Positions 40,004 to 48,451 of a stretch of DNA of 64,000 nucleotides are shown in pieces. Position 1 is the first letter of the stretch. Every line of letters begins with the position of its first letter. The notes below the pieces were generated by a model. It searched no databases, had not been told where the DNA came from, and saw only the letters and a program-made list of their open reading frames with translations. Source of the DNA: a virus. Both the position numbers and the translations under genes were made by a program. Where the stretch lies: positions 1 through 64,000 of IMG/VR virus record IMGVR_UViG_3300047320_000132. One strand, written 5' to 3'.

Positions 40004-41097
40004 TTCCAGTAATATGCTCTTAGCTTGTCCCCGCTCAGCGGAGCGAACAGCATAGTTATGGCTGTTCCGCTAATAGTATAGTCGTTTCCTGATCCGGGTT
40101 CAAGTAGCATACCGTTCAGGAAAAGCTCAAGAGATGAAACCTGCGGAGTGCTGACAAGCGTAAATGCAGTGTTAGCACCGTTAACCGTTCCGCCAGGAGT
40201 TTCATTGTTAACCATATTCGTGTACTTCGTGAAACCAGTGCCAGCAGTGTTGTTAACAGTGAAAACGCCAGCATTCGAGATGGTTGCGTCACCGCTTGCG
40301 CTAACCCATGCAGCTTGGTTTGAAGCGTTGGAAACAATTAGCTGGGCGGCAGAAGAAGAGTTAGTAATACCTACTCCACCAGCAGCAACGGTTAGCAACC
40401 CTCCAGTAGCAGGAGAAAGTGTAACGTTGTTCGAACCGTCGAAAGTCATACCGTTACCGAGCTTCACAGCAAAGGTAGAGCCTGTAAGCGAAATACCCTG
40501 ACCATTACTATACGAAGCGCCTGATGTGTCCTGCACCCAAGCCGTAGACGTTGTATCGACCGTAATTGTGCCGGTGTTAGTGCAGTACCATTTACTGTTC
40601 TTGTACGTAGTGCCATCAGGATCGACGAGAACGTACGCTCCTTCCTTTTGTGTCGTTGCTGCAGCCCAGTCTGAGGGACGAGTCCACGAGCCCGTCTGAA
40701 CCGTCCATAGACCGTTCTGTGAGCCTGTTGTCTGTGCAGTTAGAAGCACACGATCATTAACAACGAGAGCTACGCCGTCGATAGTCTGAGTACCCGTAAG
40801 TGTAACGTTTGCAGCAGATAAAGCACGTACAGCATTCTTGAAGCTAAGGCCGTTTGCCAAAGCATCAACGTAAGATTTTGTAGCACTGTCGGTTCCATTG
40901 ACAGGAGTACCGAGGTTTGTGATTGTAAATCCACCCATGCTGAGTGAAGCACCCATAGCAACTGAACCGGTCGAACGAATAAACGTTGCGCCGTCTTGAA
41001 GTTGTGAAGTGGCGAGATTAAGGCTCGACACAAAAGCTGAAGCCGGGATTGTCCCGGCCATTATCTGCGTCGAACCGCGAATTAGAGTTTGGGCCAT
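40000..41097 (-). CDS. Long tail fibre protein
   Basis: A 365-residue protein with the standard phage fibre N-terminus: TQIMAGTIPASAFVSSLNLA, then SLSMGGFTITNLGTPVNGTD with SATKSYVDALANGLSFK, a hallmark of fibres. The rest is Thr/Ser/Gly/Ala beta (GLWTVQTGSWTRPSDWAAAT) and ends in a compact domain (FLNGMLLEPGSGNDYTISGT). It recognises the host surface. A TTAAATA (41,111-41,117) and a hairpin lie upstream. Fibre identity is confident; receptor unknown. Confidence 0.8.
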   Translation of the reverse strand: MAQTLIRGSTQIMAGTIPASAFVSSLNLATSQLQDGATFIRSTGSVAMGASLSMGGFTITNLGTPVNGTDSATKSYVDALANGLSFKNAVRALSAANVTLTGTQTIDGVALVVNDRVLLTAQTTGSQNGLWTVQTGSWTRPSDWAAATTQKEGAYVLVDPDGTTYKNSKWYCTNTGTITVDTTSTAWVQDTSGASYSNGQGISLTGSTFAVKLGNGMTFDGSNNVTLSPATGGLLTVAAGGVGITNSSSAAQLIVSNASNQAAWVSASGDATISNAGVFTVNNTAGTGFTKYTNMVNNETPGGTVNGANTAFTLVSTPQVSSLELFLNGMLLEPGSGNDYTISGTAITMLFAPLSGDKLRAYYWK

Positions 41098-41121
41098 ATA
41101 AGGCTTCCTTTATTTAAAAGA

Positions 41122-41145
41122 AAGGCCCTATATTAGCCGGGCCTT
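41122..41145 (-). terminator. Hairpin before the long fibre gene
   Basis: AAGGCCC/GGGCCTT, 7 bp, followed on - by TTCTTTT: a terminator for the upstream genes lying in the fibre leader. Confidence 0.65.
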
Positions 41146-41157
41146 AGCTACATCTAT

Positions 41158-41164
41158 TATTTTA
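41158..41164 (-). promoter_or_regulatory. TAAAATA late-type promoter
   Basis: TTCTAAAATAATAG on -, upstream of the hairpin, 61 bases before the long fibre ATG. Confidence 0.4.
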
Positions 41165-41178
41165 GAATCCGCAACAGA

Positions 41179-41538
41179 CTATTTCAAATATAGAAATATT
41201 ATCAAGTCTCCCGCAAACAAATTCAAAGAAGAAGGGAGAATTAGAGAATCTCCGCTAGTATCATACGATGTTTTCGATTGAATAAACCCATTTATAAATA
41301 ACATAGAATTGGATCCTGGGGTTTCCCCTATGGATAAAATCTGAGCGCCGTCTATGGTAAGAGTTTGTTCAAATTGAGTCAAAGATGCGATCGAAGTTAC
41401 CGTAGAAGGTGCAGGGGACGGCACCACCAAGGGAATAACGGTTGTTTTATGTATTACTTCAGGCCCGTCATTACATGGAATATCTACAATATCTGAAATA
41501 TCAGATAGTCCCCTGATAAACCGATTAGGATTCTGCAT
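41179..41538 (-). CDS. Fibre-associated structural protein
   Basis: A 119-residue protein with a beta-rich C-terminal domain (TSIASLTQFEQTLTIDGAQI; SLILPSSLNLFAGDLIIFLY). The domain resembles the C-terminal piece of the long fibre (FINGFI versus FLNGML), suggesting common descent. It lies 3 bases after the beta gene end. Virion role inferred from context. Confidence 0.55.
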   Translation of the reverse strand: MQNPNRFIRGLSDISDIVDIPCNDGPEVIHKTTVIPLVVPSPAPSTVTSIASLTQFEQTLTIDGAQILSIGETPGSNSMLFINGFIQSKTSYDTSGDSLILPSSLNLFAGDLIIFLYLK

Positions 41539-41541
41539 CGT

Positions 41542-44500
41542 TTAATCTCCTGCATCTGCTACATTAGCGCTATTCACCTTAATGGTTTTAATATGCTTAC
41601 CGTCAGACGTATTATGCAAAGCAAAAGATCCGTCACCCATATTTTTAACACCGATAGTGCCTTGAACGATTCCGTCGAATTCACTTGATTTCAAGCCTAG
41701 CAAACTCTTGATCGGACGCTCAAACACAGGATTCGGTAGAGCTTCGGCCAATTCATAATGAGTCCATTTATTACCTCTCAGTCCACCCGTAGTTGCTGGA
41801 TCGTACAGACCGCCCTTTTCAGGTTCAAGATTCTTTGCACTCAATAGTTCTGGAGATTCGATCTTGCCATTCGACATGCCGATAATATCCTGGTCAGTCA
41901 AAGGAGAAGCTGTAAGTTTGCCATCCTTGATGCTAGTCTTAATCCCCGAACCGCTCAGATAATCGAAGAACTTCTGCGTAGCAAAAGTCATCTTTGGCTT
42001 CGGAAGAGCGTGACCCATCTTGAAACGAGTCCAATATTCTGAATTATCCTGGGACTTAAGCGTTGCGATTTCCTTAAGGTTCTTACGGGCGTTCGAGCCA
42101 AGCAGACCAAGCATTTCCATGTAGCCGACAGACTTCGAACCTTCTTCACCACCTTTCTGCGGTTGTAGAACGTTGTCATAGCTACCAACGTTACGTGCAG
42201 ACCAGTTCTGGTCAGTCGTCTTATAAAGCTTCAGGAAGTACTGTGGACCTGTAAGAATACGTCCAAGGTCTTTACCTGTCTTCGGGTCGACCATCATGTC
42301 GGTATCGCTAATACCGATACTGTCAAGTTCCTTCTTTAGATCACTTACATTGCTGCCTTTGCTGAAGTTATGCACGAAGTAAGGAGTACCCTTAGCTTTT
42401 GCGATCTTACCAGCAGCAGTTTCCATCAACTGGCCCAAGTTAATACGAGAAGTAACAGAAGCCGGATTCAGTAGAATATCAACTGGCTTACCATCGTCTT
42501 TCTTGTAAGGCATTTCGTGATCTTCGAGGATCTTCGAAACAATACCTTTGTTACCATGAAGTCCGGTCAATTTGTCGCCAATCTCAAGCGGTTTGATAGA
42601 ACGGACGAGAATACGGATATTTTTGCCTTCCGTATGCGCATCAACCACTTCCCCATTCTCTTCGTGGGTCCACAGTTCTGTAGCAAGACGATACGGGCTA
42701 ACTAGCGATTTATGCAAACGAGCCAACATTTTATCTTCAGCCGTAGGTTCACGCTTTTCAAGCACAGTGTAGACTGGGTCCCCGTGTTTGATGATAGAAC
42801 CGACTTTAGCGAAGCCTTGATCGTCGAGGTTGTTCAGTTGATCCTTCGTGAATTTACCTGGAAAGTGACGCACAACCAGGGTTTTGCTCATTGTCGAGAT
42901 CGGCTGAACCGAATAGTCGACCTTGTATGCGTGATGACTGCTCAGACTATCCGCGCATGAACGGCTGATAACTAAACCGTCTTCGTGGTTGTAGCCCTTG
43001 TACGGCATGTAAGCTACTTCAAGATTCTTACCAAGCGCAAGCTCTCCATCAACCGTGTAGTTGTTATCGGCGATAGGCTGATTCATATCCACTTTATCGC
43101 CAACCTTTACCAAAGGCTTTTCATCGTCAAGGAAACCTTTCATGTTGAATGGTAGATTCTTAACGAGGTCAACCTTGTGGGTTTTACCGTCAGCATCCTT
43201 GATGTGAATCTGCGTCTTGTTAATAGTCGAAATTGTGCCTGCTACGGGAGCAACAGTACTTACAACCTGGCCTACAGCTTTGACGAAACTCGTTCCAGCA
43301 CCATTAACGGTCTGGACAAGCGGTTTTTCACGCTCGACCAGAGACAAGGCCTGAGGGATAGCTTTACCCGCCATCGTCAGACGACCCGGGTGGTTACTAT
43401 TCAGGAACGGTACGAGGTTAGTCGTAATCGTGTACATGTCGGTCGTGTCGCCAAGCCAGTAATCAACTTGGCCAACCGGGACTTCTTTCAGGTCGCCGTG
43501 AACCTGAGCCTGCACAATCTTCTTGCCTTCTTGATGCGGGAATCCGACGGTATGCGTCATCATCTCCTGCACGGACAGATAGTGCTGTTTGCCCTGTTTG
43601 TCGATAACACGAGCGTATAGATTACCGCTGTCGTCACGACGCGCAGAAATAGTGAAACGTTGGTCAATACCAGCGTGACCCGATTCCGGCGTACGGCTCG
43701 GATCGATAATGCCAAGATGCGAAGGATCAATATCTCGGGCAGACATAGGCACACCACGATCAGAAGCAATACCGCCTTCACCGGCTCCAAGAACTGTTAC
43801 TTTACCAACGCTTTCCAAAGATTCGATAGGGTTCGTTTCCGATGGAGTTGAAACCAGGTTACTTTCAATGATGTAGTTTGACATCACCTTGTTGTAAGGC
43901 TTGCTTACTACCACGTCACGGATTGACGGATTTTTCGTCTTATCCAGATTAGCTAGAAGTTTACGACGAATGCTAGGCAGCATTTCGTGTTTGTTAAAAC
44001 GAGTCGTAATAAAGTCAGGCAGATTCTGAACACGCTTGAATTGTAGCGAATCTCGGTTATCTTCGGGCTTATCGCCAGCATGGACCTTAACAAGATTTTG
44101 CATAGCACGAAGGATGGCATCAGAGTTAACTGAGGTAACCGACTTACCAAGCGTAACCAGAGTCGTTTGCGGGGAAAGTGACGAAGCTTCCATCGACTCC
44201 CGCAGTTGCATCATCTTTTCTTCAAGTGATGCTGCAGGCTTCTGTTTACCCGTCGACACGAGTTTAGAGTATAGATCGTTGACGATCTTAGCTTCCTTGC
44301 CCGCCGAAGCCGCAAGGTTAGCTTCCCACACCTGTGCAGGAATATACTGACTTACTTCTTTCAGACCAATGCCAAAAACCTTGGAAACTAGCGGGCCGAG
44401 GGGAATTGACGAAGATGAGCTTGCCGGATGAACCGAGAACTGGAATGTCTGAGGATCAAGCGTGATCGAAAAGCTTCGGCCAGAGCCCGTGTTAAAGTGG

Positions 44501-44919
44501 GACTCAAGTTCGCCTGTTTCTTTACTACGTGTGTATACCCCAGGATTCAACTGGAGTTGGTTGGCAACTGAGTAGTTGTTGCCTTTATACACCATTGTGT
44601 GCTTCGGTGTAATGTAAAAAGCGTCCATCAACGAGAAGTTCTTATTCTCGTCAACGACTTTACCCGTTGCCTTTTCAATCAACTTGATATGGCCTTTGAT
44701 AGGATACGATAGTGATTTGGATTTCAAAATCGCATCCTTTTCATCAGCGTGGGTAAATTCTTTAGGTTCAGCCTTAAGATCCGAAATGGTCAAAATGTAG
44801 TTTTTACCTTCGATCGGAAACTGGGAAAGAATACCCTGCATAAGCGAACCATCAACACGGGTATTAATTTCCCGTGGTGACGAAAAGATTAGTTGAAGGT
44901 TATTAGCGGGTGTCGGCAT
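41542..44919 (-). CDS. rpoB-like: RNA polymerase beta fused to beta' N-terminus
   Basis: An 1125-residue protein. Beta motifs in order: LVSTPSETNPIESLESVGKV (rifampicin-pocket region), RDIDPSHLGIIDPSRTPE (bacterial DVHPTHYGRVCPIETPEG), KGYNHEDGLVISRS (YNFEDSILIS), GDKLTGLHGNKGIVSKILED and LNPASVTSRINLGQLMETAA. The beta C-terminal clamp is GYMEMLGLL...TLKSQDN. It does not stop there: from residue about 1007, NGKIESPELLSAKNLEPEKG and GLYDPATTGG...HYELAEALPNPVFERPIKSL match the start of beta', without its zinc finger cysteines. The enzyme's remaining beta' parts are at 37,419 and 27,572. Confidence 0.93.
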   Translation of the reverse strand: MPTPANNLQLIFSSPREINTRVDGSLMQGILSQFPIEGKNYILTISDLKAEPKEFTHADEKDAILKSKSLSYPIKGHIKLIEKATGKVVDENKNFSLMDAFYITPKHTMVYKGNNYSVANQLQLNPGVYTRSKETGELESHFNTGSGRSFSITLDPQTFQFSVHPASSSSSIPLGPLVSKVFGIGLKEVSQYIPAQVWEANLAASAGKEAKIVNDLYSKLVSTGKQKPAASLEEKMMQLRESMEASSLSPQTTLVTLGKSVTSVNSDAILRAMQNLVKVHAGDKPEDNRDSLQFKRVQNLPDFITTRFNKHEMLPSIRRKLLANLDKTKNPSIRDVVVSKPYNKVMSNYIIESNLVSTPSETNPIESLESVGKVTVLGAGEGGIASDRGVPMSARDIDPSHLGIIDPSRTPESGHAGIDQRFTISARRDDSGNLYARVIDKQGKQHYLSVQEMMTHTVGFPHQEGKKIVQAQVHGDLKEVPVGQVDYWLGDTTDMYTITTNLVPFLNSNHPGRLTMAGKAIPQALSLVEREKPLVQTVNGAGTSFVKAVGQVVSTVAPVAGTISTINKTQIHIKDADGKTHKVDLVKNLPFNMKGFLDDEKPLVKVGDKVDMNQPIADNNYTVDGELALGKNLEVAYMPYKGYNHEDGLVISRSCADSLSSHHAYKVDYSVQPISTMSKTLVVRHFPGKFTKDQLNNLDDQGFAKVGSIIKHGDPVYTVLEKREPTAEDKMLARLHKSLVSPYRLATELWTHEENGEVVDAHTEGKNIRILVRSIKPLEIGDKLTGLHGNKGIVSKILEDHEMPYKKDDGKPVDILLNPASVTSRINLGQLMETAAGKIAKAKGTPYFVHNFSKGSNVSDLKKELDSIGISDTDMMVDPKTGKDLGRILTGPQYFLKLYKTTDQNWSARNVGSYDNVLQPQKGGEEGSKSVGYMEMLGLLGSNARKNLKEIATLKSQDNSEYWTRFKMGHALPKPKMTFATQKFFDYLSGSGIKTSIKDGKLTASPLTDQDIIGMSNGKIESPELLSAKNLEPEKGGLYDPATTGGLRGNKWTHYELAEALPNPVFERPIKSLLGLKSSEFDGIVQGTIGVKNMGDGSFALHNTSDGKHIKTIKVNSANVADAGD

Positions 44920-45193
44920 TTGTATCTAGTTCCAGGTAGCTCACTACCATATAGTATTTGTCCATGAAGGTGAATTTATCTTTAGTCAGAATAACCACAC
45001 CTTGATTTTTAATTGCTCTAGTTTCGATGATTTCCAACTCTGCTCGTGAGCCTGGATCCATGATATCGATTTGAGCATATCTAACATGATAGTTATTGAA
45101 GTCGTTTTCATCGACCTTCTTCGGGCCGAAGCCCGGAAACATACTCTCTTCTTTACTTGTTACGGAGTTTGTAACTCCATTAGACGCTGCCAT
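44903..45193 (-). CDS. Small protein between portal and beta
   Basis: A 96-residue protein with a disordered start (ASNGVTNSVTSKEESMFPGF) and a beta-rich domain (YAQIDIMDPGSRAELEIIET; GVVILTKDKFTFMDKYYMVV). It overlaps the beta gene by 17 bases and lies 9 bases after the portal gene, so all three belong to one late operon. Not recognised; possibly a head or polymerase accessory. Confidence 0.55.
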   Translation of the reverse strand: MAASNGVTNSVTSKEESMFPGFGPKKVDENDFNNYHVRYAQIDIMDPGSRAELEIIETRAIKNQGVVILTKDKFTFMDKYYMVVSYLELDTNADTR

Positions 45194-45202
45194 TATTTAT
45201 CC

Positions 45203-47101
45203 TTACTGTTGACCGGGATTTCCACCAGCAGTTTCTTCCTGCTTTTCTTCACCCGATCCATTTTGACTTTCTGCAGAACCAGCGCCGTTAGTGGCTTCTT
45301 CCTGTTCTGCACCACCGCTTTGACCCGGCTGTCCAGGCTGCCCTTGTTGACCAGGCTGACCTGGAATCGGCTTACCATCGGGTCCGACTTGTTGTACTTG
45401 AGAGGCTTGCTCTTCTGCGTATTCTTCCAGAAGCTTTCCGACGAGCATGTACATTGCATAATCTTCTAATTTTAGACGGTTAAGTATAGCACGTTTTGTG
45501 CCATCATCAGCTGTATAAAGCTGTTCAGCGATTTGCTGAGCCTTAGCCAAGGCCACCTTATAATCGTTGTTCCGGTCGAAACTATCGCCTGTTTCTTTAG
45601 CAGCCAGATACGTACTTTGATCCACTTCGAGCTTGGTCTTAACTTCATTAACGGCACGGGCTACAGCGTCTTCACGCATGTTATCCAATTCAGTACCGAA
45701 TTTCATACCGAACGATTCGTACAGACTCGACAGAGAACCATTATTGGTCTGTACTGTTTGCAGAAGCATCTGTTGCAAATTAGGATCATCAGTAAGTTTA
45801 AACGGAGTCAAGTCGACTTCACATGTTTCGATGCCTAGATACTTGGAAACGCGGGACATGATCCACGAGATAAGCTCAGTAATTTGTCCGGTGTAACAAA
45901 GCATCGTGTTTTCAAGCAAGCGAAGTCCAGTCGTGGAGCTGGTCCAGTTCGTCGTACCTGCAAGCAATTCTCTTGAAACGCCAAGCGCCAGAAGAATCGA
46001 ATCTTCAGCTTGTTGGATTTCCGTAGCAACCAACAGGTTCTTACCTTCGCCACTAATGGCTTGGTAACCAATCGGTGTCGGTGCTACAACAACGTGATTG
46101 TTATCCTGTTTGTGCTTGACGAGGTTAGCCTGCATCCGTTCAACGAAGTTACGAAGACTGATGCTTGATACTGGATCGCTGTTTCCAGTCTGTGCTTGTG
46201 GAAAAATCACACGAAGCGGAGACATGAAGTCCGTAGCGATTGACTCATTGGCTTTACGAAGCGTTGCTTGATAGAACACAAGGTAGAACAGGGACACAAG
46301 CGGAGGCACAGCCACGCCGTTGATCTGTTGTCCTGCCGACAGGTTCTTCAAGTGGAATATGTTATTCGGATCAAACTTGAAATCCTGATTATTTTTTACA
46401 GCCTCGATAAAGCCCCAAGGAACCGAATTGACAAAAAGCTTGTCACCTTCACGAATTCTACGTTTAACGTCATTCGGAATCTTGTAGTAGTACTCGTATT
46501 CGCCTGTAATTGGATTGAAGTTAACGTTGATATTGATTGGATCCCATTGAATCAAATTCATATCATCGATGTTCATCGACTTCGTATCACGACGTGTAAA
46601 CGTAACGCCTTTAGAGTCACAGAACGGGCAATCGCCTACGAAATTGTAGTTTTTGAATTGCGTAAATTCAGCATTCTTTGCAGTAACGTTGCCGTTGCAA
46701 TGCGGGCAGAACAGAGTTCTATGAATGGGGAAATAAATCGAAACGAATACATTACCAACTGTGTAGTACTCGAAACCGATATTATGCAAAGCAGATTTAA
46801 GCTTGAAGCTTTTGAAAATGCTTTCATACTTGTTTTTAGTAGCCTCAGACTTAGTTTTGATAACGAAGTCCGTGATCGGATACGTAGCATATTTACGGAT
46901 GACTTCGGTCGTTACCGGAGATTGAACGGTAATGTACTTAGCCCAACGAATTACGTCATGCAGATTTCTAGGCAGGAATTGATTCGAGACCGAAAACCAC
47001 GGGCTACTTGCAGTTGCTAGCGTGTTATCCCCGGGTAGTCGTCCAGATGTTCCTGGAATCGGAGGAGGTTGGTATGGCGTGTAAAAACCGTTATTTGACA
47101 T
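45203..47101 (-). CDS. Portal protein with zinc ribbon
   Basis: A 632-residue protein. The N-terminal half has portal-like features (HDVIRWAKYITVQSPVTTEV and a long clip/wing region), and QQAEDSILLALGVSRELLAG is typical of portals. Uniquely, residues about 133-165 hold CPHCNG and CPFCDS, a zinc ribbon. The C-terminus is low-complexity with collagen-like repeats (PGQPGQQGQPGQPGQSG) and an acidic end. The portal would form the DNA entry ring at one vertex. Late-type promoter 27 bases upstream. Confidence 0.75.
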   Translation of the reverse strand: MSNNGFYTPYQPPPIPGTSGRLPGDNTLATASSPWFSVSNQFLPRNLHDVIRWAKYITVQSPVTTEVIRKYATYPITDFVIKTKSEATKNKYESIFKSFKLKSALHNIGFEYYTVGNVFVSIYFPIHRTLFCPHCNGNVTAKNAEFTQFKNYNFVGDCPFCDSKGVTFTRRDTKSMNIDDMNLIQWDPININVNFNPITGEYEYYYKIPNDVKRRIREGDKLFVNSVPWGFIEAVKNNQDFKFDPNNIFHLKNLSAGQQINGVAVPPLVSLFYLVFYQATLRKANESIATDFMSPLRVIFPQAQTGNSDPVSSISLRNFVERMQANLVKHKQDNNHVVVAPTPIGYQAISGEGKNLLVATEIQQAEDSILLALGVSRELLAGTTNWTSSTTGLRLLENTMLCYTGQITELISWIMSRVSKYLGIETCEVDLTPFKLTDDPNLQQMLLQTVQTNNGSLSSLYESFGMKFGTELDNMREDAVARAVNEVKTKLEVDQSTYLAAKETGDSFDRNNDYKVALAKAQQIAEQLYTADDGTKRAILNRLKLEDYAMYMLVGKLLEEYAEEQASQVQQVGPDGKPIPGQPGQQGQPGQPGQSGGAEQEEATNGAGSAESQNGSGEEKQEETAGGNPGQQ

Positions 47102-47127
47102 GTCTTGACCAGATTGTTAGATACCCG

Positions 47128-47134
47128 TATTTTA
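47128..47134 (-). promoter_or_regulatory. TAAAATA late-type promoter for portal operon
   Basis: GTTTAAAATACGGG on -, 27 bases before the portal start; the portal, small protein and beta genes follow. Confidence 0.6.
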
Positions 47135-47190
47135 AACTGACCTCTAGTTTAGGTCAAGATAGGAAAAATTCAATTTTTTAGCATAGGAAT

Positions 47191-47199
47191 TGGTATAAG
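47191..47199 (+). promoter_or_regulatory. TGGTATAAG early-type promoter, upstream copy
   Basis: AATTGGTATAAGTAAAGTACC, one of two tandem copies before the gene at 47,326. Confidence 0.6.
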
Positions 47200-47277
47200 T
47201 AAAGTACCGGGAAACAATTATCGTTTTTGGCCATCCAAAGCGTGATTCAATTTTCGGGCATCAGGCTTGGTATAAGT

Positions 47278-47286
47278 GCTGTGTAG
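47278..47286 (+). promoter_or_regulatory. TGGTATAAG early-type promoter, downstream copy
   Basis: CTTGGTATAAGTGCTGTGTAG, 39 bases before the ATG at 47,326; a tandem pair with 47,191. Confidence 0.7.
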
Positions 47287-47325
47287 TTAAACATACATTT
47301 TTCAAACCTCCTAGGAGAGCAAATC

Positions 47326-47652
47326 ATGACGACCGCAAAACAAGCAGGACAAGGCGCAACGGGCAAGGCATCGGACGACGTTCGTGAAACGACGGACATC
47401 CACGAAGAACAGATTCGTGATGCTCGTGGCCATGCCGACACCGTCGAACGCACGGTTCATCATCATGAAGTTTACGGCGATCCGCAAGGTCGCTTCAAGC
47501 GTGCCGTGAGCCGTATGGGTGCGATGTGGGTTGGCGCAGCAGCAATGGCAGTCGGCGTTGCAGCAGGCGTCGGTGGTACCGTGCTGGTGCAGAAGCGCAT
47601 GAACCGCACCGCAGTTGGTTCGACGCACGACGTGCCGCAGATCACGGAGTAA
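47326..47652 (+). CDS. Membrane-anchored unknown protein
   Basis: A 108-residue protein after CTAGGAGAGCAAATC. The first 60 residues are charged and hydrophilic, with GHADTVERTVHHHEVYGDPQ; residues 65-85 (MGAMWVGAAAMAVGVAAGVG) form one membrane span. Codon use is markedly GC-rich compared with neighbours, suggesting recent transfer or high expression. Tandem promoters imply strong early expression. Function unknown. Confidence 0.65.
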   Translation: MTTAKQAGQGATGKASDDVRETTDIHEEQIRDARGHADTVERTVHHHEVYGDPQGRFKRAVSRMGAMWVGAAAMAVGVAAGVGGTVLVQKRMNRTAVGSTHDVPQITE

Positions 47653-47702
47653 AGCAGTGCCGGGGTAGGGTCAGGAAACTGATCCTCCTCATCGTCGCCT
47701 AA

Positions 47703-47730
47703 AAACCGGATCCCCCCGACCGGTTTTTTT
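47703..47730 (+). terminator. Rho-independent terminator
   Basis: AAACCGG-loop-CCGGTTT followed by T run. Confidence 0.85.
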
Positions 47731-47756
47731 AGTCTTTCAAGGCAGACCTGGATTTT

Positions 47757-47765
47757 TGGTATAAG
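47757..47765 (+). promoter_or_regulatory. TGGTATAAG early-type promoter
   Basis: TTTTTGGTATAAGTATATTGTAC; the transcript has a 110-base leader with hairpins GTACA/TGTAC (47,772-47,791) and TATCGC/GCGATA (47,800-47,830). Confidence 0.7.
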
Positions 47766-47882
47766 TATATTGTACAGAGATACTTTTGTACGTTTCGCCT
47801 ATCGCAGGTATCAAAAATCTAATAGCGATAGCGTCAACTCAAATGACTTATTGTTGGAAGGTCATAATCTAGGGAGTTTGCC

Positions 47883-48038
47883 ATGTTTCAGTCTAAACCC
47901 ATTCATAAGGAGCAAGTTCCGGAAAAATCGAATCAACTCTTTAGCAACGCTTTTAAGGAGCTGTTTCACTCAGCTGGCGTTGTTATTGGAGGGATCCTCA
48001 TTTCGGCACTTCTAGTTTCGAGAGAAGGGCGACACTGA
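47883..48038 (+). CDS. 51-aa membrane protein
   Basis: ATG 47,883 follows TAGGGAGTTTGCC and opens a 51-residue frame starting MFQSKPIHKEQVPEKSNQLF with a membrane span near residues 32-45 (GVVIGGILISALLV) and a basic end (SREGRH). It is the first gene after the promoter at 47,757 and a structured leader. A longer frame overlapping it in another phase lacks a ribosome site. Function unknown. Confidence 0.55.
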   Translation: MFQSKPIHKEQVPEKSNQLFSNAFKELFHSAGVVIGGILISALLVSREGRH

Positions 48039-48180
48039 TAACAAAGTCAATTGACTTAGAGTGGACTGAGAGCCTCTCGCGGGGGGCAACAAAACGCTTC
48101 ACCAGCAGTTGTTGTCCTTGTAGTACTTTGTTGTTGAACTTTGTGGCCGAAAGGCTTAACGTTGGATCGGGAGTATCATC

Positions 48181-48399
48181 ATGCCAGGTACAAAAAATAC
48201 TGAAAGGCCTGTTTACACTGGGGACGAAGAAGTATTTACACAGAGTAACGTCTCTGTGTTTGCTGCAGAAGGTATCAAAGGTTTGTTGCGAATTACTGGA
48301 TTCGCAATGCTTGCTGTAATCGCTGGATATAGCGCTGGTTTTGCAAATGCGAGTTATCACGACTCCAAGAATCGTAACAACGCTCCAGCGGGTCACTAA
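48181..48399 (+). CDS. 72-aa membrane protein
   Basis: A 72-residue protein after GGGAGTATCATC. Hydrophilic first 30 residues (PGTKNTERPVYTGDEEVFTQ), then one membrane span near residues 37-55 (ITGFAMLAVIAGYSAGFAN). It follows the 51-aa protein in the same unit. No family. Confidence 0.6.
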   Translation: MPGTKNTERPVYTGDEEVFTQSNVSVFAAEGIKGLLRITGFAMLAVIAGYSAGFANASYHDSKNRNNAPAGH

Positions 48400-48451
48400 C
48401 CGCCGCCCTGACATTAATCCAATAAGCAACTTGAGTCAAGAGGTAAAAACA

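Noticed and set aside
46268-47020. 250-codon frame antisense to the portal
   Set aside because: No ribosome site; the portal on the other strand is well supported.
47770-48015. 81-codon frame on +
   Set aside because: TTG start without a ribosome site; it covers, in another phase, the 51-aa membrane protein that has both.
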